Translations under genes and position numbers: made by a program | The notes under the pieces: generated by a model | The model's input: the letters and a program-made list of their open reading frames with translations, nothing else | Database searches by the model: none | What the model was told of the DNA's origin: nothing | Source: Elusimicrobia bacterium CG06_land_8_20_14_3_00_38_11 | Lineage (GTDB): Bacteria > Elusimicrobiota > UBA8919 | NCBI GenBank assembly: GCA_002780205.1 | Contig: PEVQ01000096.1 | Location: forward strand, 1 to 10,247 | Reading direction: 5' to 3' | Length of the DNA stretch: 10,247 nt | Shown here: in pieces, positions 1-6,266 of the stretch | Layout of the letters: the number at the start of each line of letters is the position of its first letter | How positions within the stretch are numbered: the stretch's first letter is position 1

Positions 1-36
1 TGAAATTCTGTGACTGTCTGTGGCTAAATAGGGGAT

Positions 37-1998
37 ATGATGAATTACACAAAAGAAAAAATCAGAAATGTGGCAATCGTCGGTAGCGCGGGAAGCGGGA
101 AAACATCAATTATTGAGACGATTTTATTCAACTTAAAAATTACAAATCGGGTCGGAAAAGTTGAGGACGGAAATACTGTAAGCGATTTTAATCCCGATGA
201 AATTGAACGGGGCTCGTCCGTTTACACATCATTAATTTCATTTGTTCATGACGGCACAAAAATAAATCTGCTTGATACTCCGGGATATTCCGATTTTGTA
301 TGCGATGCGGTTGCAGCACTTGCAACTGCGGATTCCGCAATTTTTGTATTTGATGCTTCATCTTCTATTGACGCCACTTTTGAGTATCTGTGGGAAAACT
401 GCGACAAACCGAAAGCAATTTTCATAAATAAATTGGACAAAGAAGATATTGATTTGTCAAAAACTTTAAGCCATCTTAAAGATTTCAATAGTTCGGTAAT
501 TGCGGTTTCCGTGCCCGACGCTACCGGAACAAAATTCTCAAAAGTTGTCTCAGTTATTACTGATGCCCCGGAAGATATGAAAAATCACCGCGAAAAATTT
601 ATAGAAGTAGTTGCATCAAGCGACGATTGTTTAATAGAAAAATATCTTGACGGTAAGGAGATAACAAACCTTGAGTTAATGTCAGGTTTTAAGAACGGTA
701 TAGCGTCAAAAAAAATAATTCCGATTTTATGCGGAAGCGCGACCAAAAATATCGGATGCGACGGGCTTGTAGGTTTTATAAACGAATTTATGCCGGCGGC
801 TTCTATTTTGGCGGATACCGACAAACCATCAATGCTCGTTTTCAAGAGTGTTATTGAGCCACACACGGGAAATCTCTCATTCTTAAAAATATATTCGGGA
901 AAAATCTCACAGGGAACGGATTACAAAAATGTTACCAGAAGAACAACGGAGCGGCTGGGAACGCTTTGCACATTACTCGGAAAAAAGAGAACGGAAATAA
1001 CGGAAGCATCGGCAGGCGATATCATCGTTGCGGTGAAACTTAAAGAAACTCAGACAAATGATATTCTCGGAGATGAGACGGCAGCGGGCAAAATCAAACA
1101 AATAAATTTTCCGGAGCCGTCAATAAGTATGGCTGTTTTTCCAAAATCAAAAGGCGAAGAGGAAAAAGTCGCATCCGCCCTGCAGTCAATGATGAGAGAA
1201 GACCCGACGATAAAATCATCTTACAATGCCGAGACAAAGGAACTGATATTATCCGGACTCGGCGCACTTCACATAGAAGTTGCCATCGCGAGAGTAAAAG
1301 AACGATATGGAATTGATGTTGAATTCAAACCGCCGAGGGTGGCATACAGAGAAACGATAAAAAGTACCGCGGAGGTTCAGGGAAAATATAAAAGACAAAC
1401 CGGTGGCCGCGGGCAATACGGCGATTGCTGGCTGAAACTTGAGCCGATTGAAAGAGGAAAAGGTTTTGAATTCGTAAATGCGATAAGAGAAGGTAGAATT
1501 CCAAGAAATTATATTCCGTCGGTAGAAAAAGGGGTCAGAGAGGCGATGGGGCAGGGAGTTATTGCCGGCTATCCAGTGACCGATATGCGTGCTACTTTAT
1601 ACGATGGCAGTTATCACGAGGTTGATTCATCAGATATGGCTTTTAAGATTGCAGGAAGCATGGCGTTAAAAAAAGGAGTTACCGAGTCAAAACCGTGCAT
1701 ACTGGAACCGATTGTTGAACTTGAAGTTGTAATTCCCGACGATTATATGGGTGCGGTGATGGGGGATTTAAATGCGCGGCGGGGACGGGTTATGGGAGTG
1801 GAACGACTCGGGAAAAAACAGAAAGTTATAGCGACGGCGCCGCTTTCGGAAATTTCCAAATATGCAACCGATTTGCGTTCAATTACGAAAGGTGCCGGCA
1901 GTTTTAAGATGAAATTTTCTCGTTACGAGGAATCACCCTCAAATATTTCTCAGCCGCTGATAGAAATTTATCAGAAGCAGCAGCAGGAAGGGAGATAA
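37..1998 (+). CDS. EF-G-like translational GTPase (FusA2/EF-G2 type)
   Basis: A five-domain EF-G-family protein of about 653 residues, somewhat shorter than canonical EF-G (about 690-700). Seen: P-loop GSAGSGKTS (residues 16-24), switch I RGSSV (58-62), DTPGY (80-84), NKLD (131-134) and a G5-like CGSA near 232. Domain IV has RGQYGD near 455 and the tip YHEVDSSD; domain V has EPIVELEVVIPDDYMG. EF-G and EF-Tu normally have DTPGH, whose His helps GTP hydrolysis; here it is Tyr84. The usual switch I Thr is Ser61. From memory, the FusA2/EF-G2 paralogues also carry DTPGY, so this is probably an accessory factor and not the main translocase. It is cytosolic and may act on ribosomes; its exact role is not readable. 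Two ATGs are possible (37 and 40). AGGGG at 30-34 lies 2 nt from the first and 5 nt from the second, so 40 may be the true start. Confidence 0.9.
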   Translation: MMNYTKEKIRNVAIVGSAGSGKTSIIETILFNLKITNRVGKVEDGNTVSDFNPDEIERGSSVYTSLISFVHDGTKINLLDTPGYSDFVCDAVAALATADSAIFVFDASSSIDATFEYLWENCDKPKAIFINKLDKEDIDLSKTLSHLKDFNSSVIAVSVPDATGTKFSKVVSVITDAPEDMKNHREKFIEVVASSDDCLIEKYLDGKEITNLELMSGFKNGIASKKIIPILCGSATKNIGCDGLVGFINEFMPAASILADTDKPSMLVFKSVIEPHTGNLSFLKIYSGKISQGTDYKNVTRRTTERLGTLCTLLGKKRTEITEASAGDIIVAVKLKETQTNDILGDETAAGKIKQINFPEPSISMAVFPKSKGEEEKVASALQSMMREDPTIKSSYNAETKELILSGLGALHIEVAIARVKERYGIDVEFKPPRVAYRETIKSTAEVQGKYKRQTGGRGQYGDCWLKLEPIERGKGFEFVNAIREGRIPRNYIPSVEKGVREAMGQGVIAGYPVTDMRATLYDGSYHEVDSSDMAFKIAGSMALKKGVTESKPCILEPIVELEVVIPDDYMGAVMGDLNARRGRVMGVERLGKKQKVIATAPLSEISKYATDLRSITKGAGSFKMKFSRYEESPSNISQPLIEIYQKQQQEGR

Positions 1999-2003
1999 TA
2001 CGA

Positions 2004-2087
2004 CAATTGAGAATTGAAAATTGAAAATTAAGAATTATGGATTTTAGCATTTACAATTCTCAACTCTTAATTCTCAATTCTTAATTG
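2004..2087. repeat. 35-bp imperfect inverted repeat between genes
   Basis: The left arm at 2004-2038 and the right arm at 2053-2087 are reverse complements at 28 of 35 positions by hand alignment. All seven differences are G/A transitions. A 14-nt spacer separates them. Both arms are built from short AATTGAGAATT-like units. The repeat fills nearly all of the 97-nt gap between the EF-G-like stop and the next start codon. As RNA it would form a long AU-rich hairpin, but no T-run follows, so it is not a clear intrinsic terminator. It is probably a dispersed intergenic repeat; a partial arm recurs at 4148-4170. Confidence 0.75.
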
Positions 2088-2095
2088 CTTTTTAT

Positions 2096-3133
2096 ATGAT
2101 TGCACTTTCAACCGCCTACAATATCTCAAAACATAAAGACCCGGTTTCAATGGTGGAGGAAATAAAGTCGCTGGGATTTTCGGCAATTGAACTCAATGTT
2201 GAGGTGCCTGAAAGTTTTATATCTGAAATTGCCAAAAGAATAAAAATTGTTTCCGTGCATAATTATTGTCCGAGAATTGATTTTATCCCGACAGGTAAAA
2301 CAATTTATTCGCCTTATAACATGACCTCAACCGACGGAAACGAAAGGACAACGGCAGTTAAACTTACAAAAAAGACAATTGATGTTGCAAATTCCGTCGG
2401 TGCGGAAGCGATTGTGATTCATGCGGGCGAAATAGATATGAAAATAACAGGGAGGGCTCTGGCAAAAAAATATAATGAGACAAAATATAAAAAGAATTTG
2501 TGGAATGAGGGACTTCAGTCCCTCGTCAATGGAACAAATTCAAACCATAAATGTAGCCCGAACTTCAGTTCGGGTGAGCGAAGCGAAGAAGCGGATTACA
2601 AAAATTATCTTGAAACTTTTTTATTGGAAAGAAAAGCAAAATCAAAAATTTTTCTTGAAAATCTGTTGAAATCTTTTGATGAACTTATAATTTATGCCGA
2701 AAGAAAAAATGTAAAAATAGGGGTTGAAAACAGGTTTTGGGCTGATGAAATACCGTCGTTAGCCGATTATGAAATTATTTTTGATAGATTTAACTCTAAC
2801 GCAATCGGATTTTGGTATGATGTCGGACATTCAATAGTTGCCGAAAAACAGGGATTGGTAAAAAACCATCTTGATTTTTTGGAAAAATATTCCGACCGTC
2901 TCATAGGCGTTCATCTGCACGATGTTATTGATGTTTATGACCACAAAGCGCCCGGAACTGGAGAGGTAAATTTTATGGAAATTTCTAAATTCATTAATAG
3001 TGACGCACTAATCGTCAATGAAACTCATCTGCCATCTACAAAAGAGGACTTAAAAAATTCAATTGAATATCTGAAAAACAACGGATTTCATAGGTTTATG
3101 GTCGGTAGAAATAAGACTGTCGTACTGATATAG
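2096..3133 (+). CDS. Sugar phosphate isomerase/epimerase-like TIM barrel (xylose isomerase-like family)
   Basis: A protein of 345 residues resembling the xylose-isomerase-like/AP endonuclease 2 fold (PF01261 type), which usually runs about 270-290 residues. Seen: an N-terminal strand-helix unit (FSAIELNVEVP), VIHAGE near 107, GVENRF with Glu211, YDVGHS with Asp242 and His245, HLHDV with His273 and His275, and NETHL with Glu309. These sit where the family binds a divalent metal. The substrate cannot be told from sequence. Residues about 134-164 come from a repeat element (2494-2585) and interrupt a helical region. Without them the chain reads as family-typical KYNETKYKK followed by YLETFLLERKAK. 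The start is fixed by homology, since conserved sequence begins at residue 2. No SD is visible; the inverted repeat ends 8 nt before the ATG. The stop overlaps the galT ribosome-binding site, suggesting coupled translation. Confidence 0.85.
   Translation: MIALSTAYNISKHKDPVSMVEEIKSLGFSAIELNVEVPESFISEIAKRIKIVSVHNYCPRIDFIPTGKTIYSPYNMTSTDGNERTTAVKLTKKTIDVANSVGAEAIVIHAGEIDMKITGRALAKKYNETKYKKNLWNEGLQSLVNGTNSNHKCSPNFSSGERSEEADYKNYLETFLLERKAKSKIFLENLLKSFDELIIYAERKNVKIGVENRFWADEIPSLADYEIIFDRFNSNAIGFWYDVGHSIVAEKQGLVKNHLDFLEKYSDRLIGVHLHDVIDVYDHKAPGTGEVNFMEISKFINSDALIVNETHLPSTKEDLKNSIEYLKNNGFHRFMVGRNKTVVLI
2494..2585 (+). repeat. In-frame double-hairpin element, copy 1 (inside the TIM-barrel gene)
   Basis: This is a two-part palindromic element. 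Part 1 has outer arms 2494-2501 and 2534-2541 (8 bp, GAATTTGT with ACAAATTC). They enclose an inner stem 2507-2513/2518-2524 (GAGGGAC, loop TTCA, GTCCCTC). Part 2 is a 7-bp stem at 2557-2563/2568-2574 (CCCGAAC, loop TTCA, GTTCGGG), preceded by TGTAG and followed by GAGCGAAGCG. The host frame stays open through it. Copy 2 lies in glgE at 5031-5121, with roughly 80% identity over 82 aligned positions by hand count. The exact ends are uncertain by a few bases, and no clear target-site duplication was seen. Confidence 0.85.
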
Positions 3134-3136
3134 GAG
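3132..3136 (+). promoter_or_regulatory. galT ribosome-binding site overlapping the upstream stop
   Basis: AGGAG lies 6 nt before the galT ATG and shares bases with the TAG stop (3131-3133) of the preceding gene. This placement supports the 3143 start and suggests translational coupling of the two genes in one mRNA. Confidence 0.75.
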
Positions 3137-3142
3137 AAAAAA

Positions 3143-4144
3143 ATGCCGGAACTAAGACGAGACCCGATTATCGGAAGATGGGTGATTATTGCAACCGAAA
3201 GAGGAAAAATACAATCGGATTTTTCAAAGTCCGAAGAAGAAGTGCCGCTGATTAACGGAAGTTGCCCGTTTTGCCCGGGTAATGAGAGTAAAACACCGTC
3301 GGAAATTCTTTCTTTCAGGGAACCCGGCACAAAAAGAAACGAAAAAGGTTGGTGGGTTCGGGTTATACCTAATAAATATCCCGTCTTGCGGGTTGAAGGA
3401 AATCTCAACCGCAGAGGCGAGGGAATGTTTGATTTTATGGACGGTATCGGCGCCCATGAAGTTGTTATAGAAACCGCAAAACACAACGCTGCATTTTCCG
3501 ATTTGGAAAACAAGGATGTGGAAGAAGTTATCTGGGCGTGGCGAGATAGAATGCTTGATTTAAAAAAAGATTCGCGATTTGAGTATGTGCTGATTTTTAA
3601 GAATCACGGTAAGGCAGCAGGAGCTTCGCTCGTCCATCCTCATTCACAAATTATAGCGATGCCGACGGTGCCGGTCAGGGTAAAACAGGAACTTGAAGGC
3701 GGGCGGAATTATTTTGAATACAAGGAAAGATGTGTTTTCTGCGATATTATCCGAGAGGAAATAGATGCAAATGTGCGAATCGTTTCGGAAAACGAGGATT
3801 TTATCTGCATAACGCCGTTTGCATCAAGATTTCCTTTTGAAACATGTATACTTCCAAAAATACATGCTTCCGTTTTTGAGGACTTACCGAAACATGAGGT
3901 CACCAATCTTGCGATTATTTTAAGGGACATCAATGGAAGAATGAACAGAACTCTTGAAATGCCGCCGTATAATTTTGTCATACACAACTCACCGTGTAAA
4001 AGCGGGAAACTTCCCTATTACCACTGGCACATTGAAATAACGCCTCGGTTAACAAATGCTGCAGGATTTGAGTGGGGAACCGGTTTTTATATTAATCCTA
4101 CCTCGCCGGAAGAAGCGGCAAAATTTTTGAAGGAAACACAGTAA
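3143..4144 (+). CDS. galT: Galactose-1-phosphate uridylyltransferase
   Basis: A cytosolic Leloir-pathway enzyme of the HIT superfamily that exchanges UDP-glucose and galactose-1-phosphate for UDP-galactose and glucose-1-phosphate. It has 333 residues, close to the family norm. Seen: the N-terminal LRRDPIIGRWVIIA, CPFC (Cys41, Cys44, likely zinc ligands), NKYP, GAHEVVIET, and the active-site HPHSQ (His165-Pro-His167). By analogy with E. coli HPH, His167 is the uridylylated nucleophile. A second CVFC is at 197-200 and HWHIEI lies near 293. HPHSQ in place of HPHGQ is, from memory, common in deep-branching bacterial and archaeal GalTs. The next gene starts 122 nt downstream. The uridylyltransferase at 7761 could supply its UDP-glucose. 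Some members of this superfamily act on other nucleotide sugars, so galactose specificity is an inference. Confidence 0.92.
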   Translation: MPELRRDPIIGRWVIIATERGKIQSDFSKSEEEVPLINGSCPFCPGNESKTPSEILSFREPGTKRNEKGWWVRVIPNKYPVLRVEGNLNRRGEGMFDFMDGIGAHEVVIETAKHNAAFSDLENKDVEEVIWAWRDRMLDLKKDSRFEYVLIFKNHGKAAGASLVHPHSQIIAMPTVPVRVKQELEGGRNYFEYKERCVFCDIIREEIDANVRIVSENEDFICITPFASRFPFETCILPKIHASVFEDLPKHEVTNLAIILRDINGRMNRTLEMPPYNFVIHNSPCKSGKLPYYHWHIEITPRLTNAAGFEWGTGFYINPTSPEEAAKFLKETQ

Positions 4145-4147
4145 CGG

Positions 4148-4170
4148 CAATTAAAAATTGATAATTAAAA
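4148..4170. repeat. Partial arm of the AATTGAGAATT-type intergenic repeat
   Basis: Just after the galT stop, this sequence matches the reverse complement of the right arm of the 2004-2087 repeat at 20 of 23 positions over their first 23 bases. No partner arm is present. It is probably a decayed or single-arm copy, though low sequence complexity weakens the case. Confidence 0.45.
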
Positions 4171-4203
4171 AGTATAAAAAACTATTTTCAGACGGTAAAA
4201 TAA

Positions 4204-4252
4204 AACTACTTGCGTACTTTCGCAACTACGAAAGTAGTTGAATAGGTTTTTT
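4204..4252 (+). promoter_or_regulatory. Overlapping hairpins in the glgE leader
   Basis: Several mutually exclusive stems can form here. One is TTGCG/CGCAA (4210-4214 with 4221-4225). Another is TACTTTCG/CGAAAGTA (4215-4222 with 4229-4236). A third is CAACTAC/GTAGTTG around a GAAA tetraloop (4223-4229 with 4234-4240). An outer AACTACTT/AAGTAGTT pairing is at 4204-4211 with 4232-4239. Six T residues follow at 4247-4252, after a 6-nt gap, immediately before the glgE ribosome-binding site. The arrangement could be an attenuator or a translational switch, or simply another compact palindromic repeat. Nothing identifies a ligand or known riboswitch class. Confidence 0.45.
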
Positions 4253-4266
4253 GGAGAACGATTAAA

Positions 4267-6264
4267 ATGAAAATTAAAAATGTGCATCCGGAATTGGAGG
4301 GCGGATTATATCCGGTTAAGACGGAAACCGACAGAGAGTTTTTTATTTCATGTGAAACAGAAAGTGATGAAAATCCTGTCCTGAAATATAAAAAATCATC
4401 TGAAAAAAAATGGAAAACTGCTTTGATGCTTAAAGACGGCGAAAAATATGTCGGCTCTTTTCTGCCAAAATCACCGGGTTTTTACCAATACAGTATAGAC
4501 GGTTACGACAAAATATTAGAGGTTATGGCAGAAAAAAAATACGCCCGTTTTGCCGCATGGTACGAAATATTTCCCCGTTCGCAGGGAACACAACCCGGGA
4601 AAAGTGCAACTTTTGCCGATTGTGAAAAACGCCTGCCGGACATCAAAAAAATGGGATTTGATGTCCTTTATATTCCGCCGATTCATCCGATAGGAAAATC
4701 TTTCAGAAAGGGACCTAATAATTCTTTATCGGCTGGGCACGACGATCCCGGATGCCCCTGGGCAATAGGCAACGAGCAAGGCGGACATAAATCAATAGAA
4801 CCGCAACTCGGAACGATTGATGATTTTAGACGCTTCGTCAGAGAAGCAAACAAAATCGGAATTGAAATAGCGATTGATATTGCGTTACAGTGCTCGCCCG
4901 ACCATCCATATGTTCAAGAGCATCCCAAGTGGTTTCACAAAAGAGCCGACGGCACAATTGCATATGCGGAAAATCCGCCGAAAAAATATGAGGATATTTA
5001 CCCCTTGAATTTTTATCCACAAGATAAAACAAATTTGCTGAATGAGGGATTTCAATCCTTCGTTAATGGAGCAAATTTATACAATAATGTAGCCCACCCT
5101 TTAGGGTGGGTAAGCGAAGCGCAAAAAAAAATGTGGCAGGAGATGAAATCAATTTTTATATTCTGGAGAAAACAAGGGGTCACACATTTTCGGGTTGATA
5201 ATCCTCACACAAAACCGACGGAGTTTTGGAGATGGGTTATTTGTGAAGTTAAAAATGCCTACCCGGATACCGTTTTTCTTGCTGAAGCATTTACAAATTA
5301 TGAAAAATTGGAGGAACTTGCAAGGGTCGGTTTTTCGCAATCATACACTTATTTTACCTGGCGAAACGGAAAAAATGAACTGATAGAATATGTTCTGAAA
5401 CTCACCAATTCATATCTGACAAATTTTTTGAGGGCTAATTTTTTTACCAATACGCCGGACATCTGCCCGCCGATAATTCAGACGGGCGGAAGACCTGCTT
5501 TCAAAATGCGGATGGCTATTGCATCAACATTGTCATCGCTCTACGGAATCTACAACGGATACGAACTGTGCGACGGAAACGCATATCCAGGTACGGAGAC
5601 ATATATTGATTCTGAAAAATATCAGTACAAGGTCTGGGACTGGAACAAGCCGGGAAATATCAAGGATTATATTGAAAAAATAAACGAAATCCGACGGACA
5701 AATCCCGCATTACAATATTATGACAATTTAAGAATTTATAATTCAACGAACGAAAATGTACTTTTCTACGGAAAAAAATATAAAGACAACATAATTCTTA
5801 TCGCGGCAAATCTTAATCCGCACGAGGTTCAGGATGCAAGAGTAACCGTACCCGTTGAAAAATTCGGTATTTTATCGGATGCCGACTATATCGTTGAAGA
5901 ACTCATCACGGGCAAAAAATATGTCTGGCACGGACGGGAAAATTATGTCCGCCTTGAACCCCAGAAAGAACCTGTCTATATTTTTAGGATACAAAAAAAT
6001 GTAGCCACAAAGCAAATCTTTGCTATAAATGAACTCGCATTACAGCACTCAAAAAAGTTTTTTGAACTGCTGGAAAAAGTCGTAAAGCACAACGATATTT
6101 ATGCACGACGGGAGTTGGCAGCATTTTTTAATAACGAAATTTTGTGGCGCGTTTATACCGGCGAGAGTTATGACGAAAATTACGCAGGTACAATAAACGC
6201 AGAAGCAAAAAAAGCCGGATTTCTATCAATAATCCACGCCTATTTTTCAACCCCGGGACATTAA
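4267..6264 (+). CDS. glgE: Alpha-1,4-glucan:maltose-1-phosphate maltosyltransferase (GH13_3)
   Basis: A cytosolic enzyme that adds maltosyl units from maltose-1-phosphate to alpha-1,4-glucan. It has 665 residues. An N-terminal beta domain (about 1-90) precedes the GH13 barrel, which starts at FAAWYEIFPRSQ near 95. Seen: the GlgE signature IPPIHPIGKSFRKGPNN, the nucleophile motif FRVDNPHTKP with Asp311, FLAEAFT with acid/base Glu340, and NTPD with Asp398. The C-terminal domain ends in the family-typical NYVRLEPQKEPVYIFRI near 575. Two oddities: residues about 256-286 are an in-frame repeat element lying between YPLNFYPQD and WQEMKSIFIFW, which are close together in relatives; and some 88 extra residues follow the usual C-terminus. 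GGAG at 4253-4256 lies 10 nt before the ATG. The stop is 2 nt from the next start. The gene sits upstream of its likely substrate supplier, glgM. Confidence 0.93.
   Translation: MKIKNVHPELEGGLYPVKTETDREFFISCETESDENPVLKYKKSSEKKWKTALMLKDGEKYVGSFLPKSPGFYQYSIDGYDKILEVMAEKKYARFAAWYEIFPRSQGTQPGKSATFADCEKRLPDIKKMGFDVLYIPPIHPIGKSFRKGPNNSLSAGHDDPGCPWAIGNEQGGHKSIEPQLGTIDDFRRFVREANKIGIEIAIDIALQCSPDHPYVQEHPKWFHKRADGTIAYAENPPKKYEDIYPLNFYPQDKTNLLNEGFQSFVNGANLYNNVAHPLGWVSEAQKKMWQEMKSIFIFWRKQGVTHFRVDNPHTKPTEFWRWVICEVKNAYPDTVFLAEAFTNYEKLEELARVGFSQSYTYFTWRNGKNELIEYVLKLTNSYLTNFLRANFFTNTPDICPPIIQTGGRPAFKMRMAIASTLSSLYGIYNGYELCDGNAYPGTETYIDSEKYQYKVWDWNKPGNIKDYIEKINEIRRTNPALQYYDNLRIYNSTNENVLFYGKKYKDNIILIAANLNPHEVQDARVTVPVEKFGILSDADYIVEELITGKKYVWHGRENYVRLEPQKEPVYIFRIQKNVATKQIFAINELALQHSKKFFELLEKVVKHNDIYARRELAAFFNNEILWRVYTGESYDENYAGTINAEAKKAGFLSIIHAYFSTPGH
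5031..5121 (+). repeat. In-frame double-hairpin element, copy 2 (inside glgE)
   Basis: It has the same architecture as copy 1 at 2494-2585. Outer arms are 5031-5039 and 5070-5078 (9 bp, AAATTTGCT with AGCAAATTT). The inner stem is 5044-5050/5055-5061 around TTCA, with one G-T wobble. The second hairpin is 5093-5099/5104-5110 (CCCACCC, loop TTTA, GGGTGGG), preceded by ATGTAG and followed by AAGCGAAGCG. The spacer between the hairpins is 1 nt shorter than in copy 1, so the second half is read in another frame, giving NVAHPLGWVSEA. The insert adds about 30 residues to GlgE without a stop. Confidence 0.85.
5998..6024 (+). repeat. Possible decayed half-copy of the double-hairpin element
   Basis: AATGTAGCC at 5998-6006 is identical to the lead-in of hairpin 2 in the full copies. 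It is followed by a 5-bp stem CAAAG/CTTTG (6008-6012 with 6018-6022, loop CAAAT). The trailing GCGAAGCG motif is missing. The frame (NVA) is the same as in copy 2. It lies exactly where the GlgE family core ends. The match is short, so the assignment is tentative. Confidence 0.35.
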
Positions 6265-6266
6265 AA

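Noticed and set aside
10..30. A TCTGTG..CTGTGG-type simple repeat at the left edge
   Set aside because: It looks like a short dispersed or low-complexity sequence, but it is too short and too close to the window edge to support a feature.
2004..2087. Intrinsic terminator after the EF-G-like gene
   Set aside because: The hairpin is long but AU-rich and has no T-run immediately after it. A repeat origin explains it better.
2503..2600. Frameshift or pseudogene in the isomerase-like gene
   Set aside because: Family motifs before and after the insert are in one frame without stops. The extra sequence is explained by an in-frame insertion.
2475..2669. A 64-codon plus-strand frame overlapping element copy 1
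   Set aside because: It is the alternate open frame of the repeat element and its flanks. The isomerase frame carries the conserved family motifs, so this is not a separate gene.
3088..3513. Minus-strand open frame of 141 codons over galT
   Set aside because: It is antisense to well-conserved GalT sequence and lacks any recognisable motif or SD. It and the other minus-strand frames are shadows.
4158..4187. Sigma-70-like promoter (TTGATA and CTATTT, 18-nt spacing) before glgE
   Set aside because: Weak match in very AT-rich sequence that overlaps a repeat fragment; such matches are expected by chance.
2494..5121. CRISPR-like repeats
   Set aside because: Only two copies, 2.5 kb apart, diverged and inside coding regions; no array, spacers or cas genes.
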